A DNA stretch of 64,000 nt, taken from positions 124,001 to 188,000 of the forward strand of contig NZ_AUAS01000013.1 of NCBI RefSeq assembly GCF_000428845.1. The letters are read 5' to 3'. This stretch comes from Dyadobacter alkalitolerans DSM 23607 (GTDB lineage Bacteria; Bacteroidota; Bacteroidia; Cytophagales; Spirosomataceae). A model generated the notes under the pieces. The model saw nothing but the letters and a program-made list of their open reading frames with translations. It was not told where the DNA came from and made no database searches. Of this stretch, positions 26,695-34,727 are shown one piece after another. A program made the translations under genes and the position numbers. The first letter of the stretch is position 1; each line of letters starts with the position of its first letter.

Positions 26695-28335
26695 CTAATT
26701 TATATTAAAAACTTCCCGTGCTTTCAGTCTTTGAATTTTTCCGCTGGATGTTTTCGGCAACTTCCCAACCGCTGCGAGCACAATTTTATGGGGCACCAAC
26801 CCAAATGCCAGACCTACGCTGTTTGCAATGTTTGTTTTAATTTCATCCGTATCACCTTCATTTTGAGCATTGTTTCTAACCTCGCTCACGATCATCAGTT
26901 CTTCACCTTGTTCGGTTTCAATAGAAAATGCCGCGGTTCCATGTGGCTGAATATGTTCATGGCAGGCACTCACCACTTCTTCAATGTCCTGCGGATAATA
27001 GTTTGTCCCGCGAATAATGATTAGCTCTTTCTTTCTGCCTGTAATAAAAAGCTGTCCGTCAGACAAAAAGCCTAAGTCGCCGGTCCGCAGAAACGGACCT
27101 TTTCCACACGCCGTAAATGCTTTAAAAGTAATATTGGTGGCAGCAGGATTTTCCCAGTAACCCAGCGCAACGCCTTCATTACTCACCCAAATTTCTCCTA
27201 TCTCTCCGTTTTTTTGAATTGAATTCAGCTCCGGTTCGACAATAGTAACATTAGTGAACTCAACAGGCGGGCCGCAAGCCACCACCATTTTCGCGTTCGT
27301 CTCCGATATGGGCCGGAAATTCATAGGCGCGCCATGCAAATGCAAGCTCACAGCCAGCGTTGCCTCCGCTAGACCATAGGCCGGAACCAAGCTTTCTCTC
27401 TTGAAACCAGTTACCTGCATGGTTTCTGCAAATTTGTCCAGGCTGGCGATGCGCACGGGTTCCGCACCCACATATAGCACGCGTAAGGAACTGAGATCCA
27501 ATGTTTCCAGCTGCTCGGGCTTTATGCGGACCACACAGTGATCGAGTCCAAAACCGGGGCCGCCACAAACCGCTGCCTGATGACGGGAAATTGTTTCGAG
27601 CAGCAATAATGGTTTGGTAATGAATAAAATGGGAGAGATGATCAGCCCGGTGCCGCCCGTGAAAACAGGAGAAAGCAGTCCGTCCACCAAGCCCATGTCG
27701 TGATAATGCGGAAGCCAGGTTACGGAAGTGTCCGCAGCCGTACGGCCAAAGCAGTTGTTGATCGCATTTAAGTTGGCGGTAAGATTAGCATGGCTAACCA
27801 TAACGCCTTTGGGATGACCTGTTGAACCCGACGTATATTGGAGATAGGCAGTTTCATTGGATGCGGAAAGTTGCTTTGCCGTTGGTTCAGAAGCATCATT
27901 ACTAAGCTCATCTGTAAAAAACCACTGAATGTCCAATGCTCTTAAAGTCCTGGAAGCCTCCGTTTGCCTCTGAGAAAGCATTTTAAGGGACTTCTGATTG
28001 GTAATGATGAGCGAAGCTTCGCAGTCTTTTATAATGTTTAAAATCCTTTGAATAGCCGGTTCGGAATAGCCAATAGGGCATGGCACCGCAATGAGGCCGG
28101 CGTGCAATGAACCGAGGAAAACTTTAATAAATGCCGCTTCGGCAGGCAGCAGAATAATAACCCGGGAATGCGGATTGCAAATGTCGGCTAGTTGTTTGGA
28201 AGCCGCGTAAACCGCTTGTAGCAATGTTTTATAGCTAAGCTCCTCCGATAACTTTCCCTCTTTCTCCACAAATCCATAAGCAAGCTTGTCCGGAAACTGC
28301 CGGGCATAGACTTCCAGTCTGTTAAATAGATCCAT
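26695..28335 (-). CDS. Fatty acyl-AMP ligase (FAAL)
   Basis: 546 residues of the adenylate-forming superfamily. P-loop YTSGSTGHPKGVMVSH, FAAL-type LPHYHDMGLVDGLL and GGPGFGLDHCVVRI, VGAEPVRIASLDKF, VPAYGLAEATLAVS, then RTGDLGFLSDGQL and GRKKELIIIRGTNYYPQDIE; the C-terminal Lys motif is LPKTSSGKIQR. These are FAAL rather than acyl-CoA ligase signatures, so it should make acyl-AMP and load the acyl chain onto the ACP encoded next. It is the first gene of a six-gene minus-strand operon. Confidence 0.93.
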   Translation of the reverse strand: MDLFNRLEVYARQFPDKLAYGFVEKEGKLSEELSYKTLLQAVYAASKQLADICNPHSRVIILLPAEAAFIKVFLGSLHAGLIAVPCPIGYSEPAIQRILNIIKDCEASLIITNQKSLKMLSQRQTEASRTLRALDIQWFFTDELSNDASEPTAKQLSASNETAYLQYTSGSTGHPKGVMVSHANLTANLNAINNCFGRTAADTSVTWLPHYHDMGLVDGLLSPVFTGGTGLIISPILFITKPLLLLETISRHQAAVCGGPGFGLDHCVVRIKPEQLETLDLSSLRVLYVGAEPVRIASLDKFAETMQVTGFKRESLVPAYGLAEATLAVSLHLHGAPMNFRPISETNAKMVVACGPPVEFTNVTIVEPELNSIQKNGEIGEIWVSNEGVALGYWENPAATNITFKAFTACGKGPFLRTGDLGFLSDGQLFITGRKKELIIIRGTNYYPQDIEEVVSACHEHIQPHGTAAFSIETEQGEELMIVSEVRNNAQNEGDTDEIKTNIANSVGLAFGLVPHKIVLAAVGKLPKTSSGKIQRLKAREVFNIN

Positions 28336-28340
28336 GAAAC

Positions 28341-28348
28341 CAAAGGTA
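28341..28348 (-). promoter_or_regulatory. -7 promoter element of the FAAL operon (possibly leaderless)
   Basis: Minus-strand TACCTTTG, an exact TAnnTTTG match, ends 5 nt before the FAAL ATG at 28335. If used, transcription would start at or within a few bases of the start codon. The -33 region overlaps the upstream terminator and has no TTG, so the call is tentative. Confidence 0.45.
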
Positions 28349-28393
28349 TAAAAAAAGCAGTACGACTAAGAAATGATCTCAATCGTACTGCTT
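28349..28393 (-). terminator. Rho-independent terminator of the 28414-28728 gene
   Basis: Perfect 11-bp arms AAGCAGTACGA (28355-28365) and TCGTACTGCTT (28383-28393); on the minus strand the hairpin is followed by a run of seven T (28356-28350). Confidence 0.88.
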
Positions 28394-28413
28394 CTCAATG
28401 CTTTATTTCAAAA

Positions 28414-28728
28414 TTATCTCGGCCCGCGCGTTCTGTTTCGCTGCCCGTAATGATTGCCATTATTGTATTGGCGTTTGTAAGCTTTGTTGCTATAACGGCT
28501 GGAATTATAACGATCGGCGCGAATTACTCTCCGGTGCTGAGGATGCGGTTTTACAACCACAACTCTTGGTGGCGGAGGTGGCACTCTGTGATAACGGTAA
28601 CCATAGCTAGGTCCGTATCCGTAGTCATAACCATAACCTGGCCCGTGTGACCTGTATGTACAGGAAGATATGCTTATTGCTGCAATGATCGTCACGATAA
28701 CAGACAGCACCATTCTATTTGATCTCAT
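28414..28728 (-). CDS. Small Tyr/Arg/His-rich lipoprotein, function unknown
   Basis: 104 residues from MRSNRMVLSVIV; a longer in-frame reading to 28839 is rejected because the lipoprotein signal is lost and it runs through DnaA boxes. The lipobox is AAISISSC. The mature part is low-complexity: a Gly-Tyr repeat (YGYDYGYGPSYGY), a Pro run (PPPPPR), then basic and Asn-rich sequence. Likely a surface or periplasmic lipoprotein. No family recognised. Confidence 0.75.
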   Translation of the reverse strand: MRSNRMVLSVIVTIIAAISISSCTYRSHGPGYGYDYGYGPSYGYRYHRVPPPPPRVVVVKPHPQHRRVIRADRYNSSRYSNKAYKRQYNNGNHYGQRNRTRGPR

Positions 28729-28826
28729 GGCTTTAAGTCGTTTTGTACTATTTATAAAACGATTTTCACCATTTATTAGTGCCTGTGAATGACCTGGCAG
28801 AGAATTAGGGGGAAGCTTTGAACCAG

Positions 28827-28938
28827 TTATCCACACCATATGGATAACCTAAATAGCAGGTAAGGCGCTGTAAATGCAGAATTTATAACTTTGTTAACAA
28901 GTTATCCACAGGGTCGGTGTGGATAACTTGTTAACAAA
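28827..28938. other. DnaA-box cluster: candidate replication origin or DnaA-titration site
   Basis: Three exact TTATCCACA boxes (28827-28835 and 28902-28910 on plus; 28918-28926 on minus) and one single-mismatch box, TTATCCATA (28839-28847, minus) form two head-to-head pairs. The right pair lies inside a perfect inverted repeat with 21-bp arms (28890-28910 and 28918-28938) and a 7-bp spacer; GTTAACAAG extends each box. A-T-rich sequence (28880-28892) lies between the pairs. dnaA is not in the window. The right repeat also sits just after the stop of the Dabb gene and could act as a terminator, though no T-run follows it. Confidence 0.7.
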
Positions 28939-28947
28939 CATTTGCAA

Positions 28948-29247
28948 TTATGCTTCCACGTCATAGATCAATACACGCTCCCAAAGATGCGCGCATTCGT
29001 CTACGAATTTCTTATGCAAAGGATGAACCTGATATACGTCATGCGCTGCCTCATCGGCAAAAACCAGGATTTCAGCGAAGTCGTAAGTCGCGTCAATCAC
29101 GGGGCGGCGCGTAGCGGCAGGAGGGCCAATGAATACGGAGTCGATAGATTCAATGGCTTCCAGGGATTTGATGCCGGCAAGAAGTGCCTGCCTTGCTTCC
29201 TCGTTATCTTTTTCTTTCAGCCAAAAAAATACGTTGTGAACAAACAT
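28948..29247 (-). CDS. Dabb family (stress-responsive A/B barrel) protein
   Basis: 99 residues starting MFVHNVFFWLKEKDNEEAR; a longer reading to 29412 overlaps the histidine kinase C-terminus and is rejected. The pattern HNVFFWLK, DSVFIGPP, YDFAEILVFADEAAH and HPLHKKFVDE fits the dimeric ferredoxin-like Dabb fold. Function unknown; members are often stress-related. Starts 28 bp after the histidine kinase stop, so probably co-transcribed. Confidence 0.85.
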   Translation of the reverse strand: MFVHNVFFWLKEKDNEEARQALLAGIKSLEAIESIDSVFIGPPAATRRPVIDATYDFAEILVFADEAAHDVYQVHPLHKKFVDECAHLWERVLIYDVEA

Positions 29248-29275
29248 GGGTAATCGTTTATGAGTTAAAAATATA

Positions 29276-30367
29276 TTAAGGATTCGCTTGTGTAGCAGCC
29301 GCTTCCGGAATGCTTTCAGAGGCGGGACTAATGTATGCCTTTTCGAGCTTAAATGAAAAAGTGGTTCCTTTCTCGGGTTTGGACATGACTGCAATTTTGG
29401 TGTCATGCGCATTCAGAATATGCTTTACAATCGCCAAACCTAGCCCTGTTCCGCCAATTTCTTTGCTGCGACTCTTGTCAATTCTATAAAAGCGCTCAAA
29501 AATGCGGTTCAAATGCTCGTGCGGAATTCCGGGCCCGTTATCCCGGACGGCAACCTCTACAAATTTTTTCCCCTCACTAAAATGCACGATAACTTTTCCG
29601 CCTTCATTGCCATATTTAACAGCATTCTCGATGAGGTTCAGCATCACCTGCTCCATACGGTCCGCATCCGCCAGCACCCACACTTCGGCCAGCTCATCGG
29701 GCTTTACCTTGAATGTCACGTCTTTATCCTTCGCAATGTTTTCAAGCCTGCTGAAAATATTTATTGCCAGCAACCGAATGTCGATAGGCGCAATGTTCAT
29801 CTTAATGTCACCCGTTTCCATTTGTGAAAGCACCAGCAGGTCCTTGACAAGCACATCCAGGCTGTCCAGGTTTTTCGCGGCTTTGATCAGAAAACGCTCT
29901 CTCACATTCTCATCATCCATCGCACCGTCGAGCAATGTGTGGATAAAGCCCTGTGCAGCGAAAATCGGTGTTTTGAACTCATGGGAAACGTCTGCTAGAA
30001 ATTCGCGGCGAAACAATTCCAGCTTTTTCAGCTCATCGATCTCCTTTTGTTTTTTGGTTACATAAACAAAAATCTCATCGTTTATAGTTTTGAGCGGATT
30101 GGATTCTGTGATGAGTTTCTTCCTTGGAGCGAGGTTGAAATCCTTCATTTTAAGCTTGTGGATTGTCCTGTACATTTTGTTCACTTCCCGGAAAACCAGG
30201 ATGTCAACTGCATACAAAACCAGGAAAAATGAGGAAATAAAGGCCGATATAGCCGAAACAAACATCATTCCCCTCGAAACTCCTTCCACAAAAGCCAGAA
30301 AAGAAGTGGTAATCAGGGAAATCAGAAATGCCAGTATAAAAGCAATAAAGCGGGGGCTTAGAGACAT
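29276..30367 (-). CDS. Sensor histidine kinase, PhoR-like
   Basis: 363 residues. Two membrane helices (about 8-30 and 36-60) are followed by a linker, the dimerisation/phosphoacceptor box FLADVSHEFKTP with the conserved His, and an ATPase domain (LIENAVKYGNEGG, VRDNGPGIP, GGTGLGLAIVKHI). There is almost no periplasmic loop, so it may sense a membrane or cytoplasmic signal. No response regulator gene is adjacent: upstream is glutamate dehydrogenase, downstream a Dabb protein. Confidence 0.92.
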   Translation of the reverse strand: MSLSPRFIAFILAFLISLITTSFLAFVEGVSRGMMFVSAISAFISSFFLVLYAVDILVFREVNKMYRTIHKLKMKDFNLAPRKKLITESNPLKTINDEIFVYVTKKQKEIDELKKLELFRREFLADVSHEFKTPIFAAQGFIHTLLDGAMDDENVRERFLIKAAKNLDSLDVLVKDLLVLSQMETGDIKMNIAPIDIRLLAINIFSRLENIAKDKDVTFKVKPDELAEVWVLADADRMEQVMLNLIENAVKYGNEGGKVIVHFSEGKKFVEVAVRDNGPGIPHEHLNRIFERFYRIDKSRSKEIGGTGLGLAIVKHILNAHDTKIAVMSKPEKGTTFSFKLEKAYISPASESIPEAAATQANP

Positions 30368-30517
30368 GATCTTGGTGTAAAAAGCGTTGGCATTCAGCCG
30401 TTCGCCGTCTTAGTTTCGACCTTAAAGTTAACATTCTGTTTGCAAGAAAACTCTATTGCGTAGGTGGGCTTGTGGTTTAATAATATTTCCTTAATGTTAA
30501 CAAGCGGATTAAAATGT

Positions 30518-30549
30518 AAAAAGGCAGTTCTCTGTGACGAAAACTGCCT
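30518..30549 (-). terminator. Rho-independent terminator of the glutamate dehydrogenase gene
   Basis: Arms GGCAGTT (30523-30529) and AACTGCC (30542-30548); on the minus strand the hairpin is followed by TTTTTAC. It lies 20 bp beyond the gdhA stop. Confidence 0.75.
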
Positions 30550-30568
30550 CTTGTCAGATGGATAAAAA

Positions 30569-31843
30569 TTAAAATCCCCCGCGGAATTTATAAGTGCTGC
30601 TCACTTTGTCAATGGCAACAATGTAGGCGGCGATCCGCAGCGATACTTTGTATTTCAATGACGTTTCGTACACCTTATCAAACGAATCCTGCATGATCCG
30701 GTCTGTCCGGCGGTTAATCCGTTCCAGCGTCCATTTATAACCGATCCGGTTTTGCACCCATTCGAAATAAGAAACCGTTACACCTCCTGCATTGGCCAGA
30801 ATGTCCGGCACAACCATGATTCCTTTTTCATTTATAATGTCGTCTGCTTTGAATGAAGTAGGGCCATTTGCACCCTCTACGATCATTTTAGCCTGAATTC
30901 CAGCAACATTTTTTCTTGTTATAACATCCTCTTTTGCAGCAGGCACGAGCACGTCAACGGGCAATGTCAGCAAATCGTCGCCGGGGATAGGCTCTGCTCC
31001 GGAAAAACCTTCCAGTGAGCCCTTATTTGCATCCCGATACGCCACTGCTGCCGCGATGTCGATCCCTTTATCATTATAATAAGCACCGGAAATATCGCTG
31101 ATCGCGTGGATCGCAACACCTCTTTCGCGTAAAAGTAAGGCGGCATGTGAACCCACATTACCAAAGCCCTGAACCACAGCCGTTGCGCGATACGGGTTAA
31201 TGCGCAGTTTTTCCATCCCGGCCAGTGCCGAAACCATTACACCGCGGCCCGTCGCCTCTGTACGGCCCAGTGAGCCGCCCAGTACCAGGGGTTTGCCCGT
31301 AACCACGGCCGGGATCGTCATGCCTTTTGATTTCGAATATTCGTCCATAAGCCATGCCATTTCTCGCGGGCCCGTTCCCATATCCGGCGCAGGAATATCC
31401 TGATCCGGCCCCAAAACGTCCAAAAGCGCAGTTGTATAAGCACGCATCAAACGTTCGATTTCTCCCGCTGACATTTCGCGTGGGTTACAAGCAACACCTC
31501 CTTTTGCGCCGCCATAAGGAATATCCACCACCGCACATTTCCAGGTCATCCACGCAGCGAGCGCACGTACTTCATCCAGGTTCACATCCGGATCAAACCG
31601 GATGCCGCCTTTGCTGGGGCCTAGGATTGTCGAATGTATAACGCGGTAACCTTCAAAGGTTTTAATTTGTCCTGAGTCCATCATAACAGGCAGTCCTACA
31701 ATGACTTGCTTGCGCGGCACTTTCAAAATATGATACATTTCCTCTGAGATTCCCAAAAGATCAACGGCCTTATCAAACCGCTGCATCATTGATTCCAATG
31801 GATTTTCTTTGTCCTTAATTGGAGCCGGTTCTATATATGACAT
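30569..31843 (-). CDS. gdhA: Glu/Leu/Phe/Val dehydrogenase (glutamate dehydrogenase)
   Basis: 424 residues. The substrate site includes GPSKGGIRFDP and the catalytic Lys region VDIPYGGAKGGV; the nucleotide-binding motif is VVQGFGNVGSHAA. It interconverts glutamate and 2-oxoglutarate with ammonium. The length fits the hexameric NAD/NADP type of about 420-450 residues. A TATGTTTG -7 box lies 60 bp upstream. Coenzyme preference cannot be read securely. Confidence 0.92.
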   Translation of the reverse strand: MSYIEPAPIKDKENPLESMMQRFDKAVDLLGISEEMYHILKVPRKQVIVGLPVMMDSGQIKTFEGYRVIHSTILGPSKGGIRFDPDVNLDEVRALAAWMTWKCAVVDIPYGGAKGGVACNPREMSAGEIERLMRAYTTALLDVLGPDQDIPAPDMGTGPREMAWLMDEYSKSKGMTIPAVVTGKPLVLGGSLGRTEATGRGVMVSALAGMEKLRINPYRATAVVQGFGNVGSHAALLLRERGVAIHAISDISGAYYNDKGIDIAAAVAYRDANKGSLEGFSGAEPIPGDDLLTLPVDVLVPAAKEDVITRKNVAGIQAKMIVEGANGPTSFKADDIINEKGIMVVPDILANAGGVTVSYFEWVQNRIGYKWTLERINRRTDRIMQDSFDKVYETSLKYKVSLRIAAYIVAIDKVSSTYKFRGGF

Positions 31844-31903
31844 TTTTGATTATTTAAAGTATTGATATTAAGTATGTTAATGAAAATTTCGTCTTAGTCA
31901 ACA

Positions 31904-31911
31904 CAAACATA
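31904..31911 (-). promoter_or_regulatory. -7 promoter element of glutamate dehydrogenase
   Basis: Minus-strand TATGTTTG matches TAnnTTTG exactly. Expected transcription start near 31898, giving a leader of about 55 nt. No TTG at a normal -33 distance. Confidence 0.5.
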
Positions 31912-32086
31912 ATTGATTATATTTTATAAAAATAAAAAACCAATTAATCTTGAAATAGTATAAAAAATGCAAATGCGTAGAATGTTTTATGCGTAATGCG
32001 ATCCTTAAAATTATGGCCTTAGTTTCTCCGATTATCCCAAATTTCCTGCAAGGGTTTCTCCGAAATCTGAATTCGTAAAAAATAAA

Positions 32087-32115
32087 AAAGGAGGCATAAA
32101 ATTTATGCCTCCTTT
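32087..32115 (-). terminator. Rho-independent terminator of typA
   Basis: A 14-bp perfect hairpin, AAAGGAGGCATAAA with its complement, followed on the minus strand by a run of T (TTTTTTATTTTTT). It starts 20 bp after the typA stop. It is symmetric enough to act in both directions, but there is no plus-strand gene to end. Confidence 0.9.
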
Positions 32116-32135
32116 CAGTATATGCTAAATCGCTG

Positions 32136-33950
32136 TTACGCCATTTCCATTTTTCCGGAATTACGTTTACGATCGTTTTCTTCCAGATATATTTTACGCA
32201 TACGCATGCTCTGTGGCGTAACTTCCAGATATTCATCCTTCTGGATATATTCCATCGATTCTTCAAGAGAGAAGTTGATTTTTGGAGCGATCCTCAAACC
32301 ATCATCTGTTCCTGATGCACGCATGTTTGTCAATTTCTTAGCTTCCTGCAAATTCACAACAATGTCATTCGGGCGGTTGTGCTCGCCAATCACCTGGCCA
32401 CCATAGATTTCATCACCCGGCTCAACGAAGAAACGTCCGCGATCCTGCAATTTATCAATGGTATATCCTGTTGCAGGACCCGTGTTTTTCGAGATAATCG
32501 ATCCGCTGATACGTCCTGGAATTGGTCCACGGAATGTTCCGAATTCTTTGAAACGGTGCGTCATAACCGCTTCACCCTGTGTTGCAGTCAAAACGTTAGA
32601 ACGCAGTCCGATCAAACCTCTTGAAGGAATCTCGAATTCAAGGTGTTGCAAATCTCCTTTTGGTTCCATGATCAACAACTCACCTTTACGCTGTGTTGCC
32701 AGTTCGATCACTTTTCCAGCAGTTGCTTCCGGCACGTCCACAACCAATGTTTCGATTGGTTCAAGGCGCTCGCCCTTTTCGTCTTCTTTAAAAAGAACCT
32801 GAGGCTGACCTAGTTGCAATTCATAACCTTCACGACGCATTGTTTCGATCAATACAGACAAGTGAAGGATACCACGTCCGAAAACAAGGAATTTATCTTC
32901 TGTATCTGTTGCTTCAACGCGCAATGCAAGGTTCTTTTCAGTTTCTTTCATCAAACGGTCACGAAGGTGGCGAGATGTTACAAACTTGCCTTCTTTACCG
33001 AAGAATGGAGAATTGTTGATTGTGAATAGCATGTTCATCGTAGGCTCATCCACAGCGATACGTGGAAGCGGCTCAGGATTTTCAGCGTCGGCAAGTGTAT
33101 CGCCAATTTCAAAATCTTCAATTCCAGTCACTGCACAAATATCACCAGCCGTAACTTCGGAAACCTTCACACGACCAAGTCCTTCAAATATCTGCAATTC
33201 TTTAATTTTCACTTTCTTAAAAACGCCGTCAGCTTTGCAAAGCATCATGTTAGCGCCTTCTTTCAACACACCACGCTTCACACGACCGATCGCGATACGG
33301 CCTACGAATGCGTTGTAGTCCAGAGAAGTGATTTGCATTTGCGCATTTCCTTCGTCAATAACCGGTGCAGGGATTGATTCGATAATGGTATCCAACAGGA
33401 ATGTAATGTTATCCGTTGGTGTTTTCCAATCCGGGCCCATCCATCCTTGTTTCGACGAACCGTAAACGGTTACGAAATCAAGCTGATCCTCGGTAGCGCC
33501 CAGGTTGAACATCAGGTCAAATACATTTTCCTGAACTTCTTCCGGGCGGCAGTTTTCTTTATCTACTTTATTTACAACCACGATTGGTTTCAAGCCAAGG
33601 CCGATTGCCTTGCCTAATACGAAACGTGTTTGCGGCATAGGGCCTTCGAATGCATCAACAAGCAACAAAACGCCATCCGACATTTTAAGTACGCGTTCCA
33701 CTTCACCACCAAAGTCTGCGTGACCTGGTGTATCAATTACATTGATTTTTACGTCTTTGTAACGCACCGATACGTTCTTAGAAGTGATGGTGATACCACG
33801 CTCCCTTTCAAGATCATTATTATCAAGGATTAGGTCATCAAACTCCTGGTTATCGCGAAATAACTTTGAAGCGTGAATGATTTTGTCAACCAATGTAGTT
33901 TTACCGTGGTCAACGTGCGCAATGATTGCGATGTTACGAATGGCTTGCAT
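32136..33950 (-). CDS. typA: Translational GTPase TypA/BipA
   Basis: 604 residues from [19 protein letters not shown]; an ATG five codons earlier is less likely. GTPase motifs are [23 protein letters not shown] and NKVDK; the TypA-specific C-terminal region ([15 protein letters not shown]) follows EF-G-like domains III and V. It acts on 50S assembly and low-temperature or stress translation in other bacteria. It has its own promoter (34052-34059) and terminator (32087-32115), so it is monocistronic. Confidence 0.96.
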   Translation of the reverse strand: MQAIRNIAIIAHVDHGKTTLVDKIIHASKLFRDNQEFDDLILDNNDLERERGITITSKNVSVRYKDVKINVIDTPGHADFGGEVERVLKMSDGVLLLVDAFEGPMPQTRFVLGKAIGLGLKPIVVVNKVDKENCRPEEVQENVFDLMFNLGATEDQLDFVTVYGSSKQGWMGPDWKTPTDNITFLLDTIIESIPAPVIDEGNAQMQITSLDYNAFVGRIAIGRVKRGVLKEGANMMLCKADGVFKKVKIKELQIFEGLGRVKVSEVTAGDICAVTGIEDFEIGDTLADAENPEPLPRIAVDEPTMNMLFTINNSPFFGKEGKFVTSRHLRDRLMKETEKNLALRVEATDTEDKFLVFGRGILHLSVLIETMRREGYELQLGQPQVLFKEDEKGERLEPIETLVVDVPEATAGKVIELATQRKGELLIMEPKGDLQHLEFEIPSRGLIGLRSNVLTATQGEAVMTHRFKEFGTFRGPIPGRISGSIISKNTGPATGYTIDKLQDRGRFFVEPGDEIYGGQVIGEHNRPNDIVVNLQEAKKLTNMRASGTDDGLRIAPKINFSLEESMEYIQKDEYLEVTPQSMRMRKIYLEENDRKRNSGKMEMA

Positions 33951-34051
33951 TGTTTTATAGATCAATTGTTTACGGTTTTTCTTTCGGCGGCTTAAAACCG
34001 GCAGTAAACCGTTTTGCTTTTAGTTTGACTGATTTTTTGTCAAATAGGGTG

Positions 34052-34059
34052 CAAATGTA
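34052..34059 (-). promoter_or_regulatory. -7 promoter element of typA
   Basis: Minus-strand TACATTTG matches TAnnTTTG; the predicted start near 34045 gives a leader of about 95 nt. A TTA is at the -33 distance (18-nt spacing) instead of TTG. Confidence 0.55.
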
Positions 34060-34147
34060 CGGACTTTTTCTGCTGAATAACAGTATTTTACAATTAATTT
34101 ATTGTTACCTGCCGAAAAATGCGGTTTGTAATGAGAGAAGTGCAATA

Positions 34148-34180
34148 AAACAAGAAAAGAGACGCCGATAGCAGCGCCTC
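34148..34180 (-). terminator. Weak terminator of the lipocalin-like gene
   Basis: On the minus strand GAGGCGC (34180-34174) pairs with GCGTCTC (34165-34159) with one G-U pair, followed by TTTTCTTGTTTT. Confidence 0.5.
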
Positions 34181-34220
34181 CTTTTACTTCAACACACCTA
34201 ATGAAACACCTGCATTAGTC

Positions 34221-34607
34221 TTATTTCCGTTTCAGAAATATTTTGTCAACCCCCCCACCGACATCCAGCACAATGGAGTCGCAGGTGTTGGTCAATGCTG
34301 GTAAAGAGTAATTTTTGATTCCTTTATCCTTGAACTTTCCTGTGATTTTTAGAGAATCTCCTTTGACAGTCCAGGTCAACGGAGATTCGTTTTTATGGCC
34401 AAAGAGCAATCCACCTGTATCGTCAAACTGACCGTTTTCAGAAAATGTGAGATCCTGTTTTATTTTAGGTGTAAGCTCAAAGTTGCCTGTCCAAGTTCCG
34501 ATAATATTCTTGCCGAAAACAGGCGCCACACAAGGTTTCTCTTTGTCCTTCTCACAGGATGACGTTGCAACAACGACCATGCAAAATATAAGGATTCGCT
34601 TCAACAT
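34221..34607 (-). CDS. Lipocalin-like lipoprotein
   Basis: 128 residues with lipobox VVVATSSC. The mature part begins GTWTGNFEL and continues as a short beta barrel with NGQFDDTGGLLFG and PLTWTVKGDSLKITGK, the usual pattern of Bacteroidota lipocalin-like lipoproteins. No ligand is predicted. It stands alone between typA and a T9SS substrate. Confidence 0.75.
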   Translation of the reverse strand: MLKRILIFCMVVVATSSCEKDKEKPCVAPVFGKNIIGTWTGNFELTPKIKQDLTFSENGQFDDTGGLLFGHKNESPLTWTVKGDSLKITGKFKDKGIKNYSLPALTNTCDSIVLDVGGGVDKIFLKRK

Positions 34608-34727
34608 GATAATCTAGTTTACAAGTGTGGTATCGCTTATCTCATTTTAAAGAGCTTCATGAAAGGCCAGACTCGTTTCGTTATAATTTTAATCGAGTCT
34701 GACCAGTGTAAACATTAGTCTCCTTGA

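Noticed and set aside
26695-28335. The ligase as an acyl-CoA synthetase (FadD)
   Set aside because: Motifs such as HYHDMGLVDGLL, VGAEPVR and GTNYYPQDIE are those of FAALs, and a carrier protein gene follows.
28729-28839. Extension of the small lipoprotein to 28839
   Set aside because: It would read through a DnaA box and destroy the lipoprotein signal.
28890-28938. The 21-bp inverted repeat as only a transcription terminator
   Set aside because: No T-run follows it on either strand, and DnaA boxes also occur in a second pair outside it; kept as a possible secondary role.
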